Assembly (NCBI GenBank): GCA_036833635.1 | Contig: DAITPJ010000023.1 | Location: 1 to 26,076 of the forward strand | From: Terrimesophilobacter sp036833635 | GTDB taxonomy: Bacteria > Actinomycetota > Actinomycetes > Actinomycetales > Microbacteriaceae | DNA: 26,076 bases | Direction of reading: 5' to 3' | Shown here: one piece after another, positions 15,968 to 24,047 of the stretch | Numbering within the stretch: the stretch's first letter is position 1 | Layout: each line of letters starts with the position of its first letter | The notes under the pieces: generated by a model | What the model saw: only the letters and a program-made list of their open reading frames with translations | Told to the model about the DNA's origin: nothing | The model's database searches: none | Program-made: the position numbers and the translations under genes

Positions 15968-16132
15968 CGCTTCCGCCAGGTCCGACCCGACTGCGACCGG
16001 CGACAGCACGGGGTGGCCGAAGAACAGTCCGACGAGGGCTGCGATCCCGAGCAGGTTGCTGAGGAGCCAGGGCCCACGGTGGGCGTCCTGCCCCGCGTGC
16101 GGTCGCAGAAGATCGTCGCGGAAGCCCATCAT
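15959..16132 (-). CDS. Small single-span membrane protein, 57 aa
   Basis: The frame starts MMGFRDDLLRPHAGQDAHRG, has one hydrophobic helix WLLSNLLGIAALVGLFFG and ends SDLAEASG. Its ATG at 16132 overlaps the stop of the GH20 gene upstream (ATGA), which is how many real genes in this window are joined, and nearly all codons end in G or C. An earlier in-frame ATG at 16138 would give 59 residues. Its 3' end overlaps the convergent DUF222/HNH gene by 9 bases. Predicted topology is an arginine-rich cytosolic N-terminus, one membrane span and a short outer tail. No family is recognised; it may be a small partner or modulator of the GH20 cistron, but a chance frame remains possible. Confidence 0.5.
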   Translation of the reverse strand: MMGFRDDLLRPHAGQDAHRGPWLLSNLLGIAALVGLFFGHPVLSPVAVGSDLAEASG

Positions 16133-17691
16133 CGCCATGGCACTCCCTGCGCCCGGTGATAGCGGACACCCAGGGCGTCGAGGTGGGCGCCGAATGCGGC
16201 CAGCCGGGGCGCGAAGTCCGCGAAGTCTCGCGGCGCCTTGGGGGACCACGCGATCTCGGCGATCGAGGCGATGCGAGGGAACGCCATCCGTTCGATGTCG
16301 TCGATCGTCTCGATCGTCTCCGTCCAGAGCGGCGCCTCGACTCCGAGCAACTCGGCCTCGCCGACGCCCGGGATGATCTCGGCCGGGTCCCACAGGTAGG
16401 ACTCCTCGACGCTCGTCGGGCCGTTCGCCCAGACGAGACCGAGCGGGCTCAACGCGTCATACTTCATGTCGAGGTAGGCGACATCCGCCGGGGACATGAG
16501 CACCAGCCCGTCGTCGACGAACGCGCGCGCGAGGTCTGCGGAGTCGCCTTCGGGAGTCGTGTAACCCCAGTACTGGCCGATCGCACCGGGTGGAAGCGCG
16601 TCGCTCCGCCCCATCTCGTGCCAGCCGATGATCGTCTTCCCGAACGAACCGGCAATGGCGGATGCCCGCTCCATGAAGCGCAGGTAGTCCGCGTCGGATG
16701 TCGAGTGGGCTTCGTCGCCTCCGATGTGGATCCACGGGCCCCTGGTGATCGCGGCGAGCTGGCCGAGGGCATCCGCGATGAACTCATACGTGCGCTCGTT
16801 GTCGACGCACAGGGATGAGAAGCCCACCTCGATGCCCTCGTAGGGCGCCGGCGCGACGCCGTCGCACGTGAGCTCGGGGTATGCGGAGAGAGCTGCATTG
16901 GTGTGACCTGGCATGTCGATCTCGGGCACGATCGTGACGTGACGACTCGCGCCATACTCGACGAGCTCGCGGTAGTCGTCCTGCGTGTAGAAGCCACCGC
17001 CACCGCCCCCGACCTGCGTCGAGGCGCCCACCTGGGTGAGTCGTGGCCACCCGTCGATCTCGAGTCGCCAGCCCTGGTCGTCGGTGAGATGCAGGTGCAG
17101 CACGTTGAGCTTGAGCAGCGCGATGTCGTCGATGTAGCGCTTGACGTCGTCGACGCCGAAGAAGTGGCGCGCAACATCGAGCATCGCGCCACGATAGGCG
17201 AACCGCGGGTAATCCTTGATCGTCGTGACCGCGATCGCGATGATGCCCGACGGCGTAGGCGGAAGCAGCTGGCGCAGTGTCTGCACACCCCAGAACAGGC
17301 CAGCAGGCTCGCTCGCGGTGAGCAGGATGCCGCTGACCGTTACACGCAATTCGTAACCGCCATCCGGATGGCCGGGTTCGATCGTGAGGGAGATCGTGCC
17401 GGCATCGACGACCGGCAGCGGCAGGCCGGTCGATCCGCGCAACACGGACGCGAGGTACTCGCCGATGGGTGAGGCCTCCCCGTTCGCCCCGATCGAACTC
17501 GTCAGTCCGAGCACGAACGCACCCTCGCCGTCGGTGCGCGATACGGGGGCCGGAATGACGGTTGCAGCGGTTTCGGCCACGGGAGCGGCTCCGTTCGTGT
17601 TGACGATGATGGCGAGAGCCCCGACGACGAGCGCCGCACCGGTCACGACGCCGACGACGGCGAGGACTGCCGAGCGGGACATCCGGAGCAA
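16129..17691 (-). CDS. Beta-N-acetylhexosaminidase, GH20 (paralogue 2)
   Basis: A 520-aa exported or membrane-anchored hexosaminidase. A long hydrophobic segment (about residues 8-30, AVLAVVGVVTGAALVVGALA) could be a signal anchor. It is followed by a GH20b-type domain from VIPAPVSRTDGEGAFVL and then the catalytic barrel, with HLHLTDDQGWRLEIDGWPRL, IDMPGHTNAALSAY and the D326-E327 pair in WIHIGGDEAHST. It ends in VPWR. The TTG at 17691 is preferred because GAGGTGAG (17698-17705) lies 6 bases upstream; the ATG at 17682 would be 15 bases away. Overall it is similar to the gene at 12655-14238 along its whole length, so the two are paralogues. It is translationally joined to a small membrane ORF downstream. 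The probable substrates are chitooligosaccharides or glycoconjugates. Confidence 0.92.
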   Translation of the reverse strand: MLRMSRSAVLAVVGVVTGAALVVGALAIIVNTNGAAPVAETAATVIPAPVSRTDGEGAFVLGLTSSIGANGEASPIGEYLASVLRGSTGLPLPVVDAGTISLTIEPGHPDGGYELRVTVSGILLTASEPAGLFWGVQTLRQLLPPTPSGIIAIAVTTIKDYPRFAYRGAMLDVARHFFGVDDVKRYIDDIALLKLNVLHLHLTDDQGWRLEIDGWPRLTQVGASTQVGGGGGGFYTQDDYRELVEYGASRHVTIVPEIDMPGHTNAALSAYPELTCDGVAPAPYEGIEVGFSSLCVDNERTYEFIADALGQLAAITRGPWIHIGGDEAHSTSDADYLRFMERASAIAGSFGKTIIGWHEMGRSDALPPGAIGQYWGYTTPEGDSADLARAFVDDGLVLMSPADVAYLDMKYDALSPLGLVWANGPTSVEESYLWDPAEIIPGVGEAELLGVEAPLWTETIETIDDIERMAFPRIASIAEIAWSPKAPRDFADFAPRLAAFGAHLDALGVRYHRAQGVPWR

Positions 17692-17697
17692 AGCGGG

Positions 17698-17726
17698 CTC
17701 ACCTCGCGGGTTTGTCAGGGATACTA
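17698..17726 (-). promoter_or_regulatory. RBS and candidate -10 box of GH20 paralogue 2
   Basis: On the minus strand, GAGGTGAG covers 17705-17698 and is spaced 6 bases from the TTG start, which decides that start. A TAGTAT hexamer at 17726-17721 could be the -10 box, giving a leader of about 20 bases. No clear -35 hexamer is seen. The TAGTTAG run next to it is unusually AT-rich for this window. Confidence 0.4.
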
Positions 17727-17757
17727 ACTAACTCGGAGATCATTCTCGCAGTACACA

Positions 17758-17773
17758 CCGGCGCTTGACCAGT
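17758..17773 (-). promoter_or_regulatory. Candidate DasR-like (dre) operator upstream of GH20 paralogue 2
   Basis: The minus strand reads ACTGGTCAAGCGCCGG. The left half ACTGGTC is a perfect half-site of the GntR-type DasR operator (ACTGGTCTAGACCAGT), and 11 of 16 positions match overall; the right half is poor. It is about 67 bases upstream of the start codon. DasR controls GlcNAc and chitin genes in streptomycetes, so the location makes sense, but half-sites occur by chance. Confidence 0.25.
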
Positions 17774-17836
17774 GTCACCGTCGATGGGCCGGGATCACCG
17801 GACAGTGAACGCCGTGGGCGCATCAACAGGCAAAGG

Positions 17837-18412
17837 CTACGTGTCCGACGACGCCTGCGCGGTCGGGGGAAGCTCGTCCTTGTCGGAGTCGTCCTGCTCG
17901 GGCGAGGCTTCCGTCGCGGCCTCGGGGGGAGTTCCCGCTGGCAGGCTCCGCTCGCCGGGAGTCGTGGCGCGGCTGAGCTGGCGGAGCGTCCAGAAGCATC
18001 CGAGGAACCCGAATGCGAGCGCAAGGATGAGCGTGAGCAGGTTCGAGGGGTCGAACATCCAGCTGAAGGTGTCCTGCCAGAACTCGGGCATCCCGACAGC
18101 GACCGTCCAGGGCACCCCGAACTGCCGCTCCACCTCGACGGCGATATCCCAGGCGAATCCGGCGACGAGGGCGAGCACGAGAGTGACGACTGTGACGGCG
18201 ACGACGATCATCACGCCGGTTCGCCCGATGCGTCCCGCGCCGCGCCGATAGAGCCATGATGCGAGGAAGGCGATCCCCCACGCGACGATCGAGGCGATGA
18301 ACCCGACATTCCAGAGGATGAGCCATGCGATGATGCCGAGCGGGATCACGACGAGCGAAAACAGAAGTCCTCGCAGTACGGCTTCGGACTCGGACTGCTG
18401 GGGTTTGCTCAC
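17837..18412 (-). CDS. Membrane protein with four predicted spans, function unknown
   Basis: A 191-aa protein. Four hydrophobic segments lie at about residues 13-35, 36-54, 67-88 and 123-142. Between the third and fourth is an extracytosolic loop rich in aromatic residues (VEVERQFGVPWTVAVGMPEFW). The C-terminal 45 residues are cytosolic, acidic and rich in Pro, Ser and Thr (ASPEQDDSDKDELPP), probably disordered. I do not recognise the family. The GTG start at 18412 has no Shine-Dalgarno, but a TAGCAT box ends 6 bases upstream, supporting a leaderless start at this codon. It is divergent from glyA and about 145 bases ahead of GH20 paralogue 2 on the same strand. That gap has no clear terminator. 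Confidence 0.75.
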   Translation of the reverse strand: MSKPQQSESEAVLRGLLFSLVVIPLGIIAWLILWNVGFIASIVAWGIAFLASWLYRRGAGRIGRTGVMIVVAVTVVTLVLALVAGFAWDIAVEVERQFGVPWTVAVGMPEFWQDTFSWMFDPSNLLTLILALAFGFLGCFWTLRQLSRATTPGERSLPAGTPPEAATEASPEQDDSDKDELPPTAQASSDT

Positions 18413-18418
18413 GCGGCG

Positions 18419-18424
18419 ATGCTA
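18419..18424 (-). promoter_or_regulatory. -10 box of the four-span membrane protein gene, leaderless type
   Basis: The minus strand reads TAGCAT, then six bases (CGCCGC), then the GTG start at 18412-18410. This matches the TANNNT-6/7-start pattern seen elsewhere in the window and places the transcript start at or near the start codon. Confidence 0.45.
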
Positions 18425-18476
18425 TCGGGTGGCGCGCTCTCTGGGCAAGGCTTCCTCCACCCTCGCCGCCGTGAGG

Positions 18477-18482
18477 TAAGCT
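18477..18482 (+). promoter_or_regulatory. -10 box for the riboswitch-glyA transcript
   Basis: TAAGCT (18477-18482) lies 5-7 bases before the first conserved bases of the riboswitch, the expected distance for a transcript starting at about 18489. A -35 is not clear. TTCCTC at 18452-18457 is 19 bases away and weak. Confidence 0.45.
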
Positions 18483-18487
18483 GCCCA

Positions 18488-18558
18488 CATCGCGACTGGC
18501 GTTCGGGTGGGTCACCACCGGGGAGCGATGCAAGCGAAGCGGCCGTACGCCTGGGCCG
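18488..18558 (+). ncRNA. ZTP (pfl-type) riboswitch controlling glyA-folD
   Basis: The 5' leader of glyA carries the hallmark blocks of the ZTP/pfl riboswitch in order. CGCGACTGGCG (18491-18501) comes first. A GTGGGTCACCACCGGGGAGC hairpin and junction follows, then a variable linker (GATGCAAGCGAAGC), and last GGCCGTACGCCTGGGCC (18541-18557), which pairs back in a pseudoknot. In known examples ZTP or ZMP, which signal 10-formyl-THF shortage, bind this fold and raise expression of purine and folate genes, commonly glyA and folD. Those are exactly the two downstream genes here. About 48 bases separate it from the glyA start, with the glyA ribosome-binding site at the end. No U-tract terminator is visible, so control may act on translation. 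Confidence 0.88.
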
Positions 18559-18606
18559 TAAGCGGATACCGTTAGAGACATCCGATGAGCTTGTGAGGAG
18601 CCAGCC

Positions 18607-19893
18607 GTGTCCGATCGCCTTCCGTCCACCTTCACCGATCCGCTCTCGAGCGTCGACCCCGAGATCGCCGCCGTGCTGCAGCAGGAGCTCGGCCGCCAGC
18701 GCGACTACCTCGAGATGATCGCGAGCGAGAACTTCGTGCCGCGCGCCGTGCTCGAGTCGGCCGGCTCGGTGCTCACCAACAAGTATGCGGAGGGTTACCC
18801 GGGTCGCCGGTACTACGGCGGATGCGAGTTCGTCGACATCGCCGAGCAGCTCGCGATCGACCGCGCGAAGGCGCTCTTCGGCGCCGAGTACGCGAACGTG
18901 CAGCCGCACTCCGGCGCGACCGCGAACGCCGCAGTGCTTTCGGCGATTGCCACGCCGGGCGACACCATCCTCGGCCTCGAACTGGCCCACGGCGGACACC
19001 TCACGCACGGCATGAAGCTCAACTTCTCGGGCAAGCTCTACAACGCGGTGAGCTACGGGGTCGATCCGACGACGTTCCTCGTCGACATGGATGTCGTGCG
19101 AGAGAAGGCGCTCGAGCACAAGCCGACCGTCATCATCGCGGGCTGGTCGGCCTACCCGCGCCAGCTCGACTTCGCCGCCTTCCGCGCCGTCGCGGACGAG
19201 GTGGGCGCGAAGCTCTGGGTCGACATGGCCCACTTCGCCGGCCTCGTCGCGACCGGGCTGCACCCGAGCCCCGTTCCTCATGCGGATGTCGTGTCCAGCA
19301 CCGTGCACAAGACGCTCGCCGGTCCGCGATCCGGGTTCATTCTCAGCCGCGACATGGAGCTTGCCAAGAAGCTCAATTCGAACGTGTTCCCCGGCCAGCA
19401 GGGCGGGCCGCTCATGCACATCATCGCGGCCAAGGCCACCGCCTTCCTGCTTGCGGGAACCGAGGAATTCAAGGACCGGCAGGAACGCACCGTGCGCGGG
19501 GCGCGCATCCTCGCGGACCGGCTCATGGCCGACGACGCGAAGGCGAACGGTCTCGACGTGCTGACCGGCGGCACCGACGTGCACCTCGTGCTCGCCGACC
19601 TGCGCGAATCCCCGCTCGACGGCAAGCAGGCCGAGGACGTTCTTCACGAGGTCGGAATCACGGTCAACCGGAACGCGGTGCCCTTCGACCCGCGCCCGCC
19701 CATGGTCACCTCGGGCCTGCGGATCGGCACGCCCGCGCTCGCGACCCGCGGCTTCGGCGACGAGGAGTTCACCGAGGTCGCCGACGTCATCGCCGCAGCG
19801 CTGCGGCCCGACCCGGATGTCGCCGGCCTCCGCGTCCGCGTGAAGGCACTCACGGATGCCTTCCCCCTCTACCCGGGCCTCGAGCAGTGGTAA
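18607..19893 (+). CDS. glyA: Serine hydroxymethyltransferase
   Basis: A 428-aa PLP enzyme interconverting serine plus THF with glycine plus 5,10-methylene-THF, the main entry of one-carbon units. Visible family signatures are YLEMIASENFVPRAVLE, NKYAEGYPGRRYYGGCEFVD, NVQPHSGATANAAVL and AHGGHLTHG. DMAHFAGLVATG comes next, and then the PLP lysine K235 in SSTVHKTLAGPRSG. The GTG start at 18607 is set by AGGAG at 18596-18600. Full length and complete. It is preceded by a ZTP riboswitch and followed after 133 bases by folD, with an inverted-repeat element between. This fits a shared purine/folate regulon. Confidence 0.97.
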   Translation: MSDRLPSTFTDPLSSVDPEIAAVLQQELGRQRDYLEMIASENFVPRAVLESAGSVLTNKYAEGYPGRRYYGGCEFVDIAEQLAIDRAKALFGAEYANVQPHSGATANAAVLSAIATPGDTILGLELAHGGHLTHGMKLNFSGKLYNAVSYGVDPTTFLVDMDVVREKALEHKPTVIIAGWSAYPRQLDFAAFRAVADEVGAKLWVDMAHFAGLVATGLHPSPVPHADVVSSTVHKTLAGPRSGFILSRDMELAKKLNSNVFPGQQGGPLMHIIAAKATAFLLAGTEEFKDRQERTVRGARILADRLMADDAKANGLDVLTGGTDVHLVLADLRESPLDGKQAEDVLHEVGITVNRNAVPFDPRPPMVTSGLRIGTPALATRGFGDEEFTEVADVIAAALRPDPDVAGLRVRVKALTDAFPLYPGLEQW

Positions 19894-19902
19894 CCCTCGT
19901 CC

Positions 19903-20011
19903 GCTTTCATCATTCAGGAGTTGATGGGATGAAAGTGATGAGAGCGACAGAACGAGCCATCACGCGTCCCGCGCGCCACTCCCGTCCCACAACCTCCTGA
20001 ATGATGAAAGC
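19903..20011. repeat. MITE-like element with 18-bp inverted ends between glyA and folD
   Basis: The ends are GCTTTCATCATTCAGGAG (19903-19920) and its exact reverse complement CTCCTGAATGATGAAAGC (19994-20011). Allowing one inserted base, similarity continues inward for about another 10 bases (TTGATGGGA against TTGTGGGA). The interior contains a second, smaller inverted pair, GTGATG (19935-19940) and CATCAC. There is no ORF and no clear target-site duplication. It fills most of the 133-base gap and ends 15 bases before the folD start, leaving only the folD ribosome-binding site outside. It may be a mobile miniature element or a structural RNA or terminator-like hairpin. Confidence 0.75.
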
Positions 20012-20026
20012 CAGGGAGGGGAGCGG

Positions 20027-20902
20027 ATGACGGCACGGGTTCTCGACGGGCGGGCAACGGCATCCGCCATCAAGGCGGAGCTGCGAGAGCGCGTCGCGGT
20101 GCTCCTGGCCTCGGGCGTGACGCCTGGCCTCGGGACGGTGCTCGTCGGCGACGACCCTGCATCCCGCCAGTATGTCGCGGGCAAGCACCGTGACTGCGCA
20201 GAGGTCGGCATCGCGTCGATCCGCCGGGACCTGCCCGCGGAGACGACCCAGTCCGAGCTCGACGCGGTCATCGATGAGCTCAACGCCGACACCAGCGTCA
20301 CCGGCTACATCGTGCAGCTGCCGCTTCCGGTGCACATCGACACGGAGGCGATCCTCGAGCGGGTGCTCCCGGGCAAGGACGCCGACGGGCTCCATCCGAC
20401 GAACCTCGGGCGGCTGGTGCTCAACGTCAATCGACCCATCGACTCTCCGCTGCCGTGCACGCCGCGCGGCGTCATCGAGCTCGTCGAGCGGCACGGGATC
20501 GCATGGTCAGGCCGCCATGTCGTCGTTGTCGGCCGTGGCGTGACCGTCGGAAGGGCCATCGGCCCGCTGCTCACGCGCCGCGAGTACAACGCCACTGTCA
20601 CGCTCACCCACACGGGCACTGTCGACCTCGCCGATCACCTGCGGCGTGCTGACGTCATCGTCGGGGCCGCGGGTGTCGCCGGGATCATCACCGCGGAGAA
20701 TGTGAAGCCCGGCGCGATCGTGCTGGATGTCGGGGTCAGCCGTGTCGTCGACGGCGACGGGAGCCGCATCGCGGGGGATGTCGCGCCGGATGTCGCGGAT
20801 GTCGCCGGCTGGATCTCGCCCAACCCGGGCGGGGTGGGCCCCATGACGCGCGCCATGCTGCTGAGCAACGTCGTGGATCTGGCCGAACGCGCGCTGCGCT
20901 GA
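20027..20902 (+). CDS. folD: Bifunctional methylene-THF dehydrogenase / methenyl-THF cyclohydrolase
   Basis: A 291-aa cytosolic enzyme converting 5,10-methylene-THF to 10-formyl-THF with NADP. The catalytic Y-x-x-x-K is seen in SRQYVAGKHRDC. QLPLPVHID and KDADGLHPTNLG line the folate site, and PCTPRGVIELV is conserved. The nucleotide-binding loop is VVVVGRGVTVGRAIGPLL, and PNPGGVGPMTRAML closes the fold. The ATG at 20027 has GGGAGGGGAGCGG immediately upstream. It lies downstream of glyA and probably shares the riboswitch-controlled transcript, if the inverted-repeat element between them does not stop transcription. It is convergent with the lipoprotein gene, 38 bases away; no clear terminator is seen there. 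Confidence 0.96.
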   Translation: MTARVLDGRATASAIKAELRERVAVLLASGVTPGLGTVLVGDDPASRQYVAGKHRDCAEVGIASIRRDLPAETTQSELDAVIDELNADTSVTGYIVQLPLPVHIDTEAILERVLPGKDADGLHPTNLGRLVLNVNRPIDSPLPCTPRGVIELVERHGIAWSGRHVVVVGRGVTVGRAIGPLLTRREYNATVTLTHTGTVDLADHLRRADVIVGAAGVAGIITAENVKPGAIVLDVGVSRVVDGDGSRIAGDVAPDVADVAGWISPNPGGVGPMTRAMLLSNVVDLAERALR

Positions 20903-20940
20903 CGCCGCGGGTTGTTCCCTTCGCTCTAAGCTCCAGCGCG

Positions 20941-21708
20941 CTACTCCCCGCTGTAGCCGATCCCGCAGGAGACGCCGGTCGCGGCCAGGCTGGGATCCCA
21001 ACCGTGGATCTTGTCCACGCCGGTCTTGAGACCGACCTCGGTCATCGTGACCTTGCACGCCTCGATCGTCGCCCCCGACGACGGGTTGATGGCGAAGCCG
21101 TAGTGGCCGTAGAACCACTGGTTGACGTCCGGCACGCCATCGGCGTTCTCGAAGTCCGCAACGCCCCGAGCCTCGCCCGAGGTCGCCCAGGCGAACCCGT
21201 AGTAGCACGGCTGGCCGCCTGGCTCTGGCGTGATCCCGTCCCCGACCGCCGACGTGGCGAAGTAGGGGCTTCCGAAGAACAGGTCGATCGGTGCGGCGAA
21301 GGTGAGGTCAGGGGCGTTCGAGCTGAACTCGAGGCGCATGAGTGTGCTGCCGTTGTCCGCGAGGTACTCTGCGGTCATGGGCTGGGCCCCGTTGCCCGCG
21401 CCGCACACGCCGAGGAATTCCTCGCGGATCTCCGCGGCATCCGGATCGGTGCTCGCGATCGGCGCGTGCGCCGCCATCGAGATCCCGATCGTGCGTCCGT
21501 CGACGGCGCGCACGTTCGCCGTGATCGTGAAGAGCACGTCGGCGCTCGGATCGACCTGCTCATCCGGCGGTGCGCTCGGCGTGTCCTCGATCGTCGGCTC
21601 AGTGGATGCCGGAGCCGGTTCTGCCGTGCCCCCGCATCCGGAGAGACCGGCGACAAGACCGATGGCGAGAAAAGCGACGCCCACGAGCTTTACCCTTGAG
21701 GCCCCCAT
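20941..21708 (-). CDS. Secreted lipoprotein, function unknown
   Basis: A 255-aa predicted lipoprotein. The signal peptide ends in lipobox LSGC with the lipidated cysteine at C25, followed by a Pro/Ser/Thr/Glu-rich linker of about 40 residues. The globular part (about 70-255) has repeated beta-like segments (VLFTITANVRAVDGRTIGI, STLMRLEFSSN, DLTFAAPIDLFFG). It also has at least four cysteines (GVCGAG, GQPCYYG, EACKVT, GVSCGIGY) that could form disulfides outside the cell. The ATG at 21708 is chosen because GGGAGAGG lies 9 bases upstream; the longer frame to 21741 adds a charged leader not expected of a signal peptide. It follows galK by 45 bases on the same strand and may be co-transcribed. 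I do not recognise the family. Confidence 0.8.
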   Translation of the reverse strand: MGASRVKLVGVAFLAIGLVAGLSGCGGTAEPAPASTEPTIEDTPSAPPDEQVDPSADVLFTITANVRAVDGRTIGISMAAHAPIASTDPDAAEIREEFLGVCGAGNGAQPMTAEYLADNGSTLMRLEFSSNAPDLTFAAPIDLFFGSPYFATSAVGDGITPEPGGQPCYYGFAWATSGEARGVADFENADGVPDVNQWFYGHYGFAINPSSGATIEACKVTMTEVGLKTGVDKIHGWDPSLAATGVSCGIGYSGE

Positions 21709-21753
21709 GCTTTGCAACCTCTCCCGACGGTGAGTCCGCACCTGATCGCGGCG

Positions 21754-22910
<1,157 letters not shown>

Positions 22911-22914
<4 letters not shown>

Positions 22915-24020
22915 GTGCCCTCCGATTGGGCGCGGTCGATGCCGGTGCGGACGAGCTCCGCGGCATGCTCCGGCGCGACGTCGTTGACCCACGCGCCCAT
23001 GGCCGCCTCCGAGCCCGCGAGGTACTTGAGGCGGTCGACAGCGCGACGCGGCGACACGAGCTGCAGGTGAAGACGGATGTCGTCCCGGTGCACGTTGACG
23101 GGCGCCTGGTGCCACGCGGCGATGTACGGGGTTGGGGTGTCGTAGATGCGATCGATCCCGCGCAGGAGCGACCGGTAGAGCACCGCGAGTTCGTCGCGCT
23201 CGTCGTCGCTCGTCGCCGCGAAATCGGGAACCTGTCGGTGCGGAAGCAGGTGCACCTCGAGGGGCCAACGGGCGGCGAAGGGCACGAACGCGCTCCAGTG
23301 CTCGCCGCGCAGCACGACACGCTCGGAGGCGAGTTCGAAGTCGAGGATGCGCGCGAAAAGGTCCGGCATCCGCTCGACCGAGTCCACGAGGCGCAGGGTG
23401 CGCGGGGTGATGTACGGATAGGCGTAGATCTGGCCGTGCGGGTGGTGGAGGGTGACGCCGATCGCCTCGCCGCGGTTCTCGAAGGGGAAGACCTGGCGGA
23501 TGCCGGGGAGCGCCGAGAGGGCGGCCGTGCGCTCTGCCCACGCCTCGATGACGGTGCGCGCACGCGAGACGGTCTGGCTGCCGAACGACCCTGTGCTCTC
23601 GGGGCTGAAGCACACGACCTCGCAACGTCCGGTCGCGGCTCGACTGCGCCCGATGCCGACTTCGGCCAGCTCGTCGAGGGTCGGCGGGGCATCGTCGAGA
23701 GCGGGCCCGAAGGAGGGCGACCTGTTCTCGAAGACGGCGACGTCGTAGTTGCTGGGGACCTCGGACGGATTCTGCTGGCTGGCAGGGGCGAGAGGGTCCT
23801 GGTCGGCCGGCGGGAGGAAGACGCGGTTCTGCCGGGCGGCCGCGATCGACACCCACTCGCCGGTCAAGGCGTCCTGGCGCATCGTCGCCGTGGGCGGTCG
23901 AGGGTCGAGGGTGCGGGCGTCGACCGCGCGCTCACCCGAGAGGGTCGTGTCGGCGTCGTCGAAGTAGATGAGTTCGCGCCCGTCGGCAAGCCTTGTGGCG
24001 TGCTGCGTTATCGGAGTCAT
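22911..24020 (-). CDS. galT: Galactose-1-phosphate uridylyltransferase
   Basis: A 369-aa HIT-superfamily enzyme exchanging UMP between UDP-glucose and galactose-1-phosphate. ENRGEAIGVTLHHPHGQIYA holds the HPHGQ active site with nucleophile H195. Other typical parts are TGEWVSIAAARQNRVFLPP, NYDVAVFENRSPSF, PLEVHLLPHR, AAWHQAP and RLHLQLVSP. The zinc site of the E. coli enzyme (two Cys and two His) appears mostly lost: the CPLC position reads D75-P-L-A78, and the FSPDH position reads FSPES. The ATG at 24020 has only AGG three bases away, and a better start is not evident. It is coupled to galK by an ATGA overlap. Only 27 bases separate it from the divergent aldose epimerase start. Confidence 0.94.
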
Positions 24021-24034
24021 GGGCCTCGCGCGTT

Positions 24035-24040
24035 TAGGCT
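24035..24040 (+). promoter_or_regulatory. -10 box of the aldose epimerase gene, leaderless type
   Basis: TAGGCT ends 7 bases before the ATG at 24048 and no Shine-Dalgarno is present, so the transcript probably begins at the start codon. The -35 region would fall inside the first codons of galT on the other strand. The galT promoter must share the same 27-base gap or lie within the epimerase gene. Confidence 0.5.
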
Positions 24041-24047
24041 GAACAGC

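Noticed and set aside
18409..19647. A 412-codon frame on the minus strand opposite glyA
   Set aside because: It is a mirror of the glyA codons and spans the riboswitch region; no family features are seen.
20903..20940. Terminator between folD and the lipoprotein gene
   Set aside because: The 38 bases have no stable stem followed by a T-run on either strand.
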